From positions 727,278 through 791,277 of the forward strand of contig NZ_CP025544.1 in NCBI RefSeq assembly GCF_003366055.1: a stretch of 64,000 bases of DNA, read 5' to 3'. Made by a program: the position numbers and the translations under genes. The notes under the pieces are model-generated. The model did no database searches, had not been told where the DNA came from, and worked only from the letters and a program-made list of their open reading frames with translations. Origin of the DNA: Candidatus Chromulinivorax destructor (GTDB taxonomy: Bacteria; Babelota; Babeliae; Babelales; Chromulinivoraceae). Positions 9,072-17,629 of the stretch are shown here, piece after piece (positions within the stretch are counted from its first letter, which is position 1; each line of letters opens with the position of its first letter).

Positions 9072-9671
9072 CTATTTCTTGGCTAAAAAAGCGAGAGCTT
9101 TGCGTAAAAGTTGGCTTAACGGTGTTGCGCTATCAAGGCTATTTTCTTTTAAAAAATTCATGGCAGATTTAATTTCTGCTGGTGAATAACTTAACGATGT
9201 AAGTGTATCGATAAGATCTTTCCATGCACCAAGTGATTTTGATGATTCAGTTAAGTTTGGCTGATCTTTGAGTAATTTTGCAACCTTATGCTTAAGAGCT
9301 ACGATCATTTGTTCAGCTTTTTTAGCGCCAATGCCACTAATTGAGCTTAAGGTTTTAATATTTTCTTCTAAGATTGCTTGTAAAAAGACAGCAGGATCCA
9401 TCTGATTTAAGACCGTAAGGGCTATTTTTGGTCCGATGCCAGAACAACTAATAATAAGTAAAAAAGTTGTTTTTTCTAATGCTGATTGAAAGCCATATAA
9501 TGAAGGGCCTGCTTCTTGGTTCCAATGAAGATACGTTTGTAAGGTTACTTGTTGTTCAAGGTTAAAGCTTCCTGCTGCGGCAATGCTTAGTTCGTATCCA
9601 ATTCCAGATTGTTCTACAACAAGACATTGTTCAGTTATTGATGTGATGATTCCAGATATGGTTGCAATCAT
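9072..9671 (-). CDS. ruvA: RuvA, Holliday junction DNA helicase subunit
   Basis: RuvA tetramers bind four-way DNA junctions and load the RuvB motor. The 199-aa protein has the N-terminal OB fold (MIATISGIITSI...VEQSGIGYEL), two helix-hairpin-helix motifs (CSGIGPKIALTVL near 78 and ISGIGAKKAEQMI near 111), and the small C-terminal RuvB-binding domain (SYSPAEIKSAMNFL). The length is normal. ruvB is not adjacent. It is transcribed alone, away from the DUF1653 gene, with the divergent promoter region in 9672-9807. Confidence 0.96.
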   Translation of the reverse strand: MIATISGIITSITEQCLVVEQSGIGYELSIAAAGSFNLEQQVTLQTYLHWNQEAGPSLYGFQSALEKTTFLLIISCSGIGPKIALTVLNQMDPAVFLQAILEENIKTLSSISGIGAKKAEQMIVALKHKVAKLLKDQPNLTESSKSLGAWKDLIDTLTSLSYSPAEIKSAMNFLKENSLDSATPLSQLLRKALAFLAKK

Positions 9672-9807
9672 GAAAAGCCTTTTTTGGTTTTAGTGTTCCA
9701 TACGATTAAAAAAAATGCAAAAATGTCACGAGCTATATTTTTGCGGTGTATGTAAAAATCTATATAATTAATATGTATATATCTTAATTTTTATTAAAAA
9801 GAATCAT

Positions 9808-10254
9808 ATGAAAATCAACAAAATATTTGTAACTGTTTTTATTTTTCTGATGTTCAGTCAACCTGTTTTGCCGATGATTACAGCATGTACTCCATTAAAA
9901 AAATTAACTCAGCAATCGTATGCGGCAATGACGGTACTAAGAAAAAAATCTTGCGATATGAAAGCAGGTGATACATATCAACATTATAAAGGCGGCATGT
10001 ACGAAATTATTGCGCCCGTTGCTCATCATAGTGAAGATTTGTCTGAAATGGTAGTGTATAAAGCTTTATACCATGCACCTGGTTTTGGAGATAATAGTGT
10101 GTGGGTAAGGCCGCGTGCAATGTTTAAAGAATCGGTCGTAATTGATGGTAAAAACGTTCTACGTTTTAAAAAAGTTGGATCTTTATCAAACAATACACCT
10201 TTTGTGACGAATGTTGTCGATGCTTATGCTCAAGCTTATGGGAAAACTAAATAA
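9808..10254 (+). CDS. DUF1653-domain protein with an N-terminal signal peptide
   Basis: Residues 1-25 form a signal peptide (MKINKIFVTVFIFLMFSQPVLP). From about 55 to 125 the protein matches the DUF1653 pattern: G-D-TYQHYKGGMYEII, HSEDLSEMVVYKALY, and WVRPRAMFKESV with a following RFKKV. In most bacteria this domain is a stand-alone cytoplasmic protein of about 70-100 residues with unknown function, so export is uncommon. 148 aa. Upstream sequence has an extended AT-rich promoter-like stretch (tatataattaatatg near 9760). Function unknown. Confidence 0.8.
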   Translation: MKINKIFVTVFIFLMFSQPVLPMITACTPLKKLTQQSYAAMTVLRKKSCDMKAGDTYQHYKGGMYEIIAPVAHHSEDLSEMVVYKALYHAPGFGDNSVWVRPRAMFKESVVIDGKNVLRFKKVGSLSNNTPFVTNVVDAYAQAYGKTK

Positions 10255-10439
10255 ATAATGCATATTATTTGTGTGCCGATTTAAATAACAGTTAAAGTAA
10301 AAGAGTTGTTCCATAAAAAAAATACACATGCAAGATTTAAGCAAGATGCACGCAAAAAATTTTTTGGTAATATAAAAATTGATATTCATAAAGAATGATA
10401 ATAATGACTCTCAAGTGCTTATAGATTGATTTGTAGATG

Positions 10440-10467
10440 TTGACATTATTTTTAGAGATGGTATTAT
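10440..10467 (+). promoter_or_regulatory. Sigma-70 promoter for tRNA-Gly
   Basis: TTGACA at 10440-10445 and TATTAT at 10462-10467 with a 16-base spacer, ending 25 bases before the tRNA. The -35 is consensus and the -10 differs by one base. Confidence 0.75.
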
Positions 10468-10492
10468 ATTTAAGTATTTAAAAATTCTCTAT

Positions 10493-10568
10493 GTGGGAAT
10501 AGCTCAGCTGGTAGAGCGTTGCCTTGCCAAGGCAAAGGTCGCGGGTTCGAATCCCGTTTCCCACTCCA
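10493..10568 (+). tRNA. tRNA-Gly (anticodon GCC)
   Basis: A full 76-nt cloverleaf: acceptor GTGGGAA/TTCCCAC, D arm GCTC...GAGC, anticodon arm TTGCC-TTGCCAA-GGCAA with anticodon GCC, T arm GCGGG-TTCGAAT-CCCGT, discriminator T and an encoded CCA. It decodes GGC and GGU. It stands alone, with a good sigma-70 promoter directly upstream. Confidence 0.97.
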
Positions 10569-10681
10569 AAAAATAACACATGCCTTGATTTTATTATTTT
10601 AATTTTACATAGTTTAACCTCATAAGCTTTTTTGCATTGTAATATTTTATAACAATCGGGCTATTATAAGGACACTTCATA

Positions 10682-11616
10682 ATGAAATCAGTTGTTGTAG
10701 AAGCATCTACAGTAGCAAAAGCTATTGAGTTAGCATGGCAAAAAGCAGAAAAACCAGAAGAATTTTTCATTAGAATTTTACAAGAACACAGTTCTGGATT
10801 TTTAGGTTTTGGTGCTCAAAAAGCAAAAATTGTATTTTTTTTCAAAAATGCACAAAAATCAGATTCACTTTTTCCTGTTATCTTAAAACAAAAAGAATAT
10901 GCAAATTTATTTGATAACGATAAATTAAAAGCTCCATCACAAACTAATGTGATTGATAATGAGTTGAATAAAAATATTTCTTTAGGGCAAAAGAAAAAGC
11001 AGCATCCTCATCATCAGCAACAAGCAAAACAAAAACAAAGTCAACCAGCTCATCAAGCACCTCGTCCAGCTCACCATGATGTAAAACCTCAACATCAAAA
11101 TCAAGCGGTGCAGGTTAAAAATCAACAACACGTAAAGCCAGTATTACAAACGCAAACAAATAGAACTCAAGTTAAAATAGAATTGCCAGTAAAGCCAGTT
11201 GTTAAGCAAGAGCAAGCTCCTGCAAAAGAACAGTTGATTAAAAAAATACAGCACCTCATGTTCCTGTTCAAGCTAAAGTTGCTCAACAAGCTCCTAAAGC
11301 TGTGCATGCTCCTCAGGTAGTAGCTCCTGTTGTTCAAAAAATTGTAGAAGTTGTAGCTCCTCAAGTATCTGTAACTCAAGTGCAGAACGTTGCGGCGCAA
11401 GCAGTAGCTCCTCGAGTTATACCAAAAATGAAACGTCGTCCTTTAGTTGGGGCTGATCAAGGAGTTTCTGGAATTACTCGATCTACAAATCTTAATGGTT
11501 CTCAAAGTAAAACTTCTGGTATTACACCAAAAGTAGTAAAAGAAACTTCAGCTGTTCCTGCTCCAGTGCAACCTGTGGTAAAAAACAATGAAGAAGATAA
11601 AGGCGCGCAAGAATAA
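10682..11616 (+). CDS. Jag_N-domain protein, split by a -1 frameshift at an A7 run
   Basis: Residues 1-57 match the Jag/KhpB (EloR) N-terminal domain (VVVEASTVAKAIELAWQKA ... SSGFLGFGAQKAKI). A Gln/His/Pro-rich linker follows. The first frame runs to a stop at 11320, but its last 25 residues are unlike the rest. From the A7 run at 11240-11246 the -1 frame continues the linker style (APHVPVQAKVAQQAPKAVH) and runs to 11616 just before mnmE. Restored, the product is about 311 aa. The usual KH and R3H RNA-binding domains are absent in either frame. jag next to mnmE is a known gene order. It may be read through by slippage, be a pseudogene, or reflect a sequencing error. Confidence 0.8.
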
Positions 11617-11624
11617 TTTTGAAT

Positions 11625-13001
11625 ATGATCTACCTAAAAGACGATGAGGCTATTGTAGCTCAAGCTACTGCTATTGGTGCAGGCGCTATAGCAATGCTAC
11701 GAGTTTCTGGTTTAAATGCTGTGCAAGTTGTTGATGCAATTGCTCATATTCCAGGCGGGAAAAAGCTTGCTACGCAAGATTCTCATACGATTCATTACGG
11801 GTGGGTTATAGACACTGCTGGTCAGCATGTTGATCAAGTATTATTTTTACTCATGCGTGGTCCTAAAACTTTTACTGGGCAAGATGTTGTCGAAATTACC
11901 TGTCACAATAATCAATTTTTAATCGAACAAATTATCGATATTATTATACAAGCTGGAGCGCGACTTGCTGATAATGGTGAGTTTACTCGTCGAGCTGTTT
12001 TAAATAATAAAGTTGATCTTGTTCAGGCAGAAGCAATTAATGAGCTTATTCATGCTCAAACTTCACAAGCGTTAAAGCAATCGTTACGTCAACTTGAAGG
12101 TAGCTTTTCATCATGGATTGCTCACATCGAAAAACAGTTGATTCATATTGTTGCATACTGCGAAGCAAGTTTTGAATTTTTAGATGAAGAAATGACGTTT
12201 GATGATCAAATTCATCGACGATTAGAAAATGTTATGAACGATGTAGCAGATGTTTTAAAGACCTTTGATAAACGTCAGTATGTGACGCAAGGCGTACGTA
12301 TTGCGCTCGTAGGATCCGTTAACGTTGGTAAGTCATCATTGTTTAATGCTTTGATTAATCGTAAGCGAGCGATTGTTACTGACATTGCAGGGACAACTCG
12401 AGACACGATAGAAGCAGGCTTGTACCAACAAGGTGCATTTGTTACGTTTATTGATACGGCAGGATTGCGAAAATCGGATGATTTTGTTGAGAAAATTGGG
12501 ATAGATAGATCGTTTGAAGAAGTTACTTCATCGGATCTTATTTTAATGGTTTTTGATGCAACACAAAATTATACACAAGAAGAGCTGACTTGTTATGAGT
12601 CGATAGCTCAAGAGCATACAGATAAAATTATATTTGTTCAAAATAAGATTGATCAAGGTAATAAACTATTACCATTTTTACAGCAGGAAGATTGCATTGC
12701 AGTCTCTGTTATTGAAAATAAAAACATTGACCTATTGCGAGCGACAATCGACAGTAAAATAGATACGTTGATGAATATTGGCCAAACACCTTGTTTGTTA
12801 AATAAGCGTCAATATAATCTATTATTTGCTGTACAACAACAGTTAGGAGCTATTCAACAGGGAATTAATAAAACCATTGAATATGAATTATTAGTAGTTC
12901 AGGTGACAGATGCAATTACAAAACTTTCAGAGTTAACAGGTAAAACTGTTACGGAAGATGCTCTAAATGCTATCTTTCGTGAATTTTGTGTAGGAAAATA
13001 A
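11625..13001 (+). CDS. mnmE: MnmE, tRNA modification GTPase
   Basis: With MnmG it installs the carboxymethylaminomethyl group on wobble uridine 34 of certain tRNAs. Seen: an N-terminal folate-binding domain (AIGAGAIAMLRVSG; GEFTRRAVLNNKVDLVQAEA), the inserted G domain (G1 GSVNVGKSS, switch TTRDT, G3 DTAGLR, G4 NKID), and the C-terminal CVGK that carries the catalytic cysteine. About 458 aa, the usual length. I chose ATG 11625, which gives a family-like N-terminus; a TTG at 11619 is in frame. It starts 9 bases after the Jag-like gene, so the two are likely one transcript. Confidence 0.97.
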   Translation: MIYLKDDEAIVAQATAIGAGAIAMLRVSGLNAVQVVDAIAHIPGGKKLATQDSHTIHYGWVIDTAGQHVDQVLFLLMRGPKTFTGQDVVEITCHNNQFLIEQIIDIIIQAGARLADNGEFTRRAVLNNKVDLVQAEAINELIHAQTSQALKQSLRQLEGSFSSWIAHIEKQLIHIVAYCEASFEFLDEEMTFDDQIHRRLENVMNDVADVLKTFDKRQYVTQGVRIALVGSVNVGKSSLFNALINRKRAIVTDIAGTTRDTIEAGLYQQGAFVTFIDTAGLRKSDDFVEKIGIDRSFEEVTSSDLILMVFDATQNYTQEELTCYESIAQEHTDKIIFVQNKIDQGNKLLPFLQQEDCIAVSVIENKNIDLLRATIDSKIDTLMNIGQTPCLLNKRQYNLLFAVQQQLGAIQQGINKTIEYELLVVQVTDAITKLSELTGKTVTEDALNAIFREFCVGK

Positions 13002-13033
13002 TTATTTTACTTGCCATTGTGCATAAAATAATT
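13000..13033 (+). terminator. Possible weak terminator after mnmE
   Basis: An AT-only inverted repeat (AATTATTTTA / TAAAATAATT, 10 bp) overlaps the mnmE stop. It lacks GC pairs and a strong T run, so it may act only weakly. Confidence 0.4.
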
Positions 13034-13051
13034 CTATGATCTCTTTCAAGA

Positions 13052-13095
13052 TATAATCAGTGTAGTGTTACATCTCAATTAACATACGACTACAC
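13052..13095 (+). promoter_or_regulatory. Putative -10 box followed by a 5' leader stem-loop
   Basis: TATAAT at 13052-13057 is followed at once by GTGTAGT (13060-13066) and its complement ACTACAC (13089-13095), with an inner GTTA/TAAC pairing. The hairpin would sit at or near the 5' end of the transcript for the small gene at 13118. No convincing -35 was seen. Confidence 0.4.
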
Positions 13096-13117
13096 GGTAA
13101 CAAGAAAAGGGATCATT

Positions 13118-13252
13118 ATGATAGTATCACAAGATATAAAAAAAAGATGTCTCTGCTGTGCAGCTTCATCAATTTCAACCTCTTTCTCTTTTGTTATTAC
13201 CTATTATATTTTTCAAAAACAACTCAAGCAACAGTTTCCCTCTAAAAGCTAA
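13118..13252 (+). CDS. Small single-pass membrane peptide (44 aa)
   Basis: ATG at 13118 has a good ribosome site (AAAGGGA, about 6 bases upstream). The 44-residue product has a short basic and cysteine-bearing start (KKRCLCC), one hydrophobic helix (about residues 15-33) and a basic tail. No family recognised. The combination of a TATAAT box, leader hairpin and ribosome site argues that it is expressed. It could also be a leader peptide or a small membrane toxin-like peptide; neither is proven. Confidence 0.5.
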   Translation: MIVSQDIKKRCLCCAASSISTSFSFVITYYIFQKQLKQQFPSKS

Positions 13253-13396
13253 ATAACCATTTTTAGCACCATGCATTTTTATAACTTGTTTTTTAAAAAA
13301 ACAGGTCAACATAGGTATATACTCCAGGCATTGCTATTTGCTATGTCGGACAGATTTTGCTTACAGAGCAAATTATTATTTCGATAGAAAATTATC

Positions 13397-13549
13397 ATGA
13401 ATATAAAAAAAATTATGGCATTATCACTTTTAATAGTGGTAGTAAGCTTACAAATCTCTTGTTCACAATATGCTTTAAGCATTGAAAAAGTTGTTATAGA
13501 GCGCGACATAGATCGTTTTGCAACATCATTTAAAATTAAGTGTATTTAA
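13397..13549 (+). CDS. Small exported peptide (50 aa)
   Basis: The ATG at 13397 begins a 50-residue protein with a signal-peptide-like start (MNIKKIMALSLLIVVVSL) and a following Cys (QISCS) that only loosely resembles a lipobox. The mature part would be about 28 residues, polar, ending FKIKCI. A perfect terminator hairpin starts two bases after the stop, which supports a real transcript ending here. No family recognised. Confidence 0.5.
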   Translation: MNIKKIMALSLLIVVVSLQISCSQYALSIEKVVIERDIDRFATSFKIKCI

Positions 13550-13550
13550 A

Positions 13551-13582
13551 GAAAAGGCGAATCTAAGATTCGCCTTTTCTTT
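13551..13582. terminator. Strong rho-independent terminator
   Basis: AAAAGGCGAATCT and AGATTCGCCTTTT pair perfectly around a minimal loop, with T runs on both strands. It ends the 50-aa gene (+) and may also end the ankyrin gene from the other side. Confidence 0.85.
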
Positions 13583-13629
13583 AGCTATTTTTTATGAAAA
13601 TGTGCAATAACTTTTGTTATTTTTAGTTT

Positions 13630-14757
13630 TTACGAAATAGCACAATGACATGTATGGTGATGTATATTGGGAAGTTTTAGTAGGTTTTGAGTTTCTTCAT
13701 TTGTTGCTATATCCCATGGAGATTTTTTTTCATTATTGGTTGCATGCAGATCTGCTCCATTATTAAGCAATATTGAAATAGCTTTATGGTTACTTGTTTC
13801 AGCTGCTAGGTGTAAAGGGGTATTGCCTTTGCTATCTTTAAAATTAATATCAATTCCAGCATCAAGTAATGCCTTGAGTGCGATATGTTTTTTTTGATCA
13901 ATAGCTATATGTAATGGGATGTTATTTTCATAAGACTTAGCAGGATGATATTGCCTCTTGTGACCTTCTATCAGTTTTTTCATTAATATTGGATTATTTG
14001 TTTGACTTTGATGCATTTTAGCAGCTATGAAAACAGGAATAACGTTGTTAGCATTGTATAAAATTGCTAAACATAAAGGATTATTTGAATAATATTTTTT
14101 TTCATTTTCCATGGAAGTATACTCATTAATGTAATATCTTCTTTCATTTACAGTCGTAATATCAAACTTTTTATTAATTAAAAATTGTAGAATTTTTGAA
14201 CTATTTAGTTCTATTGCACGTTCTACAAATGAATAAGAGCTATAATCCATTTCTGTACGCGAAAGAATCCAATGTTGGACTGTCGGTGCCATGAAATCAG
14301 TACGTATGCAATATTGAAAAAATTGATCAAGATGTAATTTAGAACCAAAAAAAGATACAGCTTGAGAGTTTAAATCAATATCATGATCAATTGCATATGA
14401 TAATATCGTACAAAATTTAGAAGGTAATACAGGATTTTTTGAAATTTTTTCTACAATTAAATCTTGTGCAGGTATTATTGCATGACTTAAAGCATCAAAA
14501 ATTTTCATTGTTTTATTGATTTGATTATCTTGGTCTGTGTCAATTGTATTTTCTCGATTATCAAGAGCTTGGAAAGCTTTAATTTTTTCGTTGAAAAATT
14601 CTTGTAGATTATATCGACCACATAAAGCAAAGCCTTCTACAAGTGTTGGATAATTTTGAGCGTTTATGGTTATATTTTCATAGCTACTTGCGTTAAGCAT
14701 ATTGCATTGAAGATTTATGATTATAAAAAGGGTAGATATTATTGTATTTAATTTCAT
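13630..14757 (-). CDS. Secreted ankyrin-repeat protein (375 aa)
   Basis: It has a signal-peptide-like N-terminus (MKLNTIISTLFIIINLQCNMLNAS). The middle (about 40-250) is divergent and probably helical. Clear ankyrin units lie near the C-terminus (NNIPLHIAIDQKKHIALKAL, then GNTPLHLAAETSNHKAISIL and a partial third). The last residues are His/Cys-rich (HHHTCHCAIS), a possible metal-binding tail. Degraded ankyrin units probably continue upstream of the obvious ones. Export plus ankyrin suggests protein binding outside the cytoplasm. Confidence 0.85.
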   Translation of the reverse strand: MKLNTIISTLFIIINLQCNMLNASSYENITINAQNYPTLVEGFALCGRYNLQEFFNEKIKAFQALDNRENTIDTDQDNQINKTMKIFDALSHAIIPAQDLIVEKISKNPVLPSKFCTILSYAIDHDIDLNSQAVSFFGSKLHLDQFFQYCIRTDFMAPTVQHWILSRTEMDYSSYSFVERAIELNSSKILQFLINKKFDITTVNERRYYINEYTSMENEKKYYSNNPLCLAILYNANNVIPVFIAAKMHQSQTNNPILMKKLIEGHKRQYHPAKSYENNIPLHIAIDQKKHIALKALLDAGIDINFKDSKGNTPLHLAAETSNHKAISILLNNGADLHATNNEKKSPWDIATNEETQNLLKLPNIHHHTCHCAIS

Positions 14758-14833
14758 GCGTAGTTCTTTGTTTGTTGAAATATTTTTTATATAATTTTTT
14801 GTGTCGTAATTTCAATATATTATTTTAGACAGT

Positions 14834-14865
14834 AAAAAAGGTAGATACGAATATCTACCTTTTTT
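14834..14865. terminator. Terminator after pal
   Basis: AAAAAGGTAGATA and TATCTACCTTTTT pair perfectly around a 3-base loop. It lies 21 bases beyond the pal stop on the minus strand. Confidence 0.85.
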
Positions 14866-14886
14866 GTAATTCTATACTTTTTTTAA

Positions 14887-15528
14887 TTATTTGCTATCAA
14901 TTGCAAACACTTCAACACGTCGGTTTGCAGCTTGTTGTGCTCTGTTACCACCTTTTACAGCAGGCATTTCTTGACCTCGAGCAGCAATTTTAATGTTTGC
15001 TTTGTCGATGCCAGCTTCAATAAATTTAGTTGCGATAAATTTAGCACGTTGTTCAGAAAGTGTCATATTATAAATTGCTGACCCAGCAGAATCACAAGCA
15101 TGGCCTTCAATTACGATTGTTTTGTTTAATGCGATCATTTTTTTTGCATGTTCAATATCAGCTTGTAGTGATAATTCTTGTGCTTTATCTATGTGATATT
15201 TATCAAACGCAAAATAAATAGTTTTAAATTCATTTTTGCTTTGGTCTACAGCAACGCTTTCCCACTCAAATATAGAATTTGTTTTGCGAGTCGTTTTTAC
15301 TGTTGTATCTGTTACAACTTGCTCAGATGAACTGTTTGCTTCTTGTGCAAAGTTATGTAAAGCATCATCATCTAAAGTGAATGCTTCTAAATTTTCATCA
15401 AAAGCACTTTTTTTAATCGAAGTTTTTTTTGTAGAAATTTGTGTCGAAGTTTTTTTATTATTTTGTTTCTTAGCACAACCTGTTGTGATGATCATGAAAC
15501 ATAAAAAAATGTGGATATATTTTTTCAT
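14887..15528 (-). CDS. pal: Pal/OmpA-family peptidoglycan-associated lipoprotein
   Basis: The start at 15528 is chosen because AAGGG lies just upstream and the product then opens with a lipoprotein signal MKKYIHIFLCFMIITTGC; an in-frame start further upstream would add 21 residues and hide it. The mature Cys would be lipidated by the Lgt encoded at 45.7 kb. A Ser/Thr/Asp-rich linker precedes the OmpA C-terminal peptidoglycan-binding domain (FDKYHIDKAQE, IVIEGHACDSAGS, LSEQRAKFIATKFIEAGID, NRRVEVF). It tethers the outer membrane to the wall. 213 aa. No tol genes lie next to it. Confidence 0.92.
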   Translation of the reverse strand: MKKYIHIFLCFMIITTGCAKKQNNKKTSTQISTKKTSIKKSAFDENLEAFTLDDDALHNFAQEANSSSEQVVTDTTVKTTRKTNSIFEWESVAVDQSKNEFKTIYFAFDKYHIDKAQELSLQADIEHAKKMIALNKTIVIEGHACDSAGSAIYNMTLSEQRAKFIATKFIEAGIDKANIKIAARGQEMPAVKGGNRAQQAANRRVEVFAIDSK

Positions 15529-15920
15529 TTTATCCCTTAGTTTGATACAATAGTAATATATAGTTAAAATAGGCAGTAAAAGCTTATTCATAGCCTAATA
15601 TAATTTTTTAAACTGTCAAAACATTTATACAAATGGAAAGATGATGCAAAAGGTTGTAGATAAGTTTGTAATAATTATTTACGCTAGCTTTTCTATAAAA
15701 ATTCTTCAGTTTAAACATCAAGGGTGTTTAAAAGTTCTTATACTATACAATAAGGCAGGTAATAAAATTTACACACTGAGTTTGTAAAATAATGAGTAAT
15801 TAAAAAATATAGTAAAAAATAAAATTATAAGTTTTTAAAATTTGTTATATGTGGTTTATAAAACCAATAAAGATATATGAAAAAATTTTAGGAGTTATTT
15901 AAGATTAAAGTAAGGATGCA
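15529..15920. other. Intergenic region between divergent pal and RNase G genes
   Basis: About 390 bp, very AT-rich, with no open frame having a credible start and ribosome site, no copy of the palindromic repeat family, and no RNA gene I can recognise. It must hold the divergent promoters. A small inverted repeat (tggtttataaaacca) lies near 15852. Nothing else seen. Confidence 0.6.
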
Positions 15921-17459
15921 ATGAAAAAAATATTAGTAAATATTGAACCATGGGAAAGCAGAGTTGCTGTTCTTCGTGATGATCAACTTGAGAATATTTA
16001 CTTTAGTTCTGCAACAGACAATGTAATTGAAAAAGCTTTTTTTAAAGGCACAGTTATTAAAGTTTTTCCTGGTATCCAAACAGCTTTTGTTGAAATTGGT
16101 CAGGAGCGAGCAGGCTTTTTACATATCTCAGAGATTGATAGAGACCTTGCAGTCAACAAAATTGAAGGCGCGGATCAGTTTGATATTATTCATGATAAAT
16201 CAATGGAGCATGAAGATGATCAAAAACAGTCTTCATTTAAACGAGCAGCTAAAGCAAGCATTAGTGCTATATTTAAAGAAGGCCAAGAGATCTTAGTACA
16301 AGTGAGCAAAGAACCAGTTGGTGAAAAAGGCGCAAAGCTTACAACATGCTTTACACTTCCTGGTCGTTTTCTTGTTTTAATGCCAAACATTGGCAGAATT
16401 GGTATTTCTAAAAAAATAGGTAGCAGCCAAGAGCGTCAACGTTTACGTGATATCTTAACGACTAATTTACCTGCAGGTATGGGTGCAATTATTAGAACGT
16501 CTGCTGAAAATGCAGACGAAGGTGAAGTATCTAAAGATATTCATTTCTTGTTGAAAGACTGGAATAATATTGTAGAAAAATATAAAACAGCTCCAACTAA
16601 AACTAAAATTCATGAAGAAGTTGATATTTCTTTACGTGTAGTTCGTGATCATCTTGATCATACGGTAGAATCAATTATCACCGACAGCAAGCTTAACCAA
16701 GAGCGTATTTATACCTACTTAAAAAATGTTGCTCCAGAATTTAAATATAAAGTTGTTTTGCATGAAGGGGCTACAAATTTATTTGATTTATACAACATTG
16801 ATAAACAAGTAAATAATGCTTTGTGTAAAAAAGTTTATCTTAAATCAGGTGGTTCAATTATTATCGAATCAACTGAAGCGATGACATCAATTGATGTGAA
16901 CACAGGTCGATTTACAGGTAAAAACAATTTAGAAGACACAATTTTAAAAACAAACTTAGAAGCTGCGCGTGAAATTGTTCGAGAATTGCATCTTCGTAAT
17001 ATTGGAGGGTTAATTGTTATCGATTTTATCGATATGAATGATCTTAAAAATCGCCAAAAACTTGTTGAGCAGTTTGAAAAACATTTAAAAGAGTATGATA
17101 AATTCCAGTCAGTTGTGCTTGCAGTGTCTGAATTTGGGCTTGTACAAATGACGAGAAAACGCTCTGGAAAGACATTAATACGTCAATTAACAGAATCGTG
17201 CCAAGCATGTAAAGGCGCTGGTTATTTAAAATCAAGTCGAGCAGAAAGTTATGAAGTGTTGCGAGCAATTGATCAAAAATTAGCACACCTTGGGAGTAAA
17301 GGGGCACTTGTTTTAAGTGTGAATCCAGAAATTTTTGATTTTATCTCAAGCATTGAATTTAATTCGATTTTAGCTTTAGAAGGTAAATTTGGTGTTCAAA
17401 TTACATTTTTAAGCAAACCAACCTTGCTCAGAACTCAATTTGAAATCAATAAACAGTAG
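15921..17459 (+). CDS. rng: Ribonuclease G/E family endoribonuclease
   Basis: It cuts single-stranded AU-rich RNA, matures rRNA 5' ends and turns over mRNA. Seen: an S1-type RNA-binding region (about 35-110, ending AGFLHISEID) with a charged insert, the DNase I-like catalytic domain with both metal-binding aspartates (DVNTGRFTG near 324, DFIDMND near 367), and the zinc-link CQACKG near 428. 512 aa, RNase G-like in size, without the long RNase E scaffold tail. The C-terminus after the zinc link is a compact region. It is likely cotranscribed with gatB 170 bases downstream. Confidence 0.94.
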   Translation: MKKILVNIEPWESRVAVLRDDQLENIYFSSATDNVIEKAFFKGTVIKVFPGIQTAFVEIGQERAGFLHISEIDRDLAVNKIEGADQFDIIHDKSMEHEDDQKQSSFKRAAKASISAIFKEGQEILVQVSKEPVGEKGAKLTTCFTLPGRFLVLMPNIGRIGISKKIGSSQERQRLRDILTTNLPAGMGAIIRTSAENADEGEVSKDIHFLLKDWNNIVEKYKTAPTKTKIHEEVDISLRVVRDHLDHTVESIITDSKLNQERIYTYLKNVAPEFKYKVVLHEGATNLFDLYNIDKQVNNALCKKVYLKSGGSIIIESTEAMTSIDVNTGRFTGKNNLEDTILKTNLEAAREIVRELHLRNIGGLIVIDFIDMNDLKNRQKLVEQFEKHLKEYDKFQSVVLAVSEFGLVQMTRKRSGKTLIRQLTESCQACKGAGYLKSSRAESYEVLRAIDQKLAHLGSKGALVLSVNPEIFDFISSIEFNSILALEGKFGVQITFLSKPTLLRTQFEINKQ

Positions 17460-17629
17460 TATTGCTCGTATAGTAATTAACCTGATGTTTTTATAGGTAT
17501 TGTCAGGAGTCGATGTTATAGCATGATTCCTAAAAATACGTTTCATAAAATTATAGGGCTTTATATTTAATGTATTACGTTGCTGGGCCATGGCTCAGCA
17601 ACTATAAATACCTCGCTGAAAGGATTATT

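Noticed and set aside
11240-11246. Programmed ribosomal -1 frameshift in the Jag_N gene
   Set aside because: The reading phase over the A run does not give good re-pairing of both tRNAs, and no strong stimulatory stem follows. Polymerase slippage, mutation or sequence error fit better.
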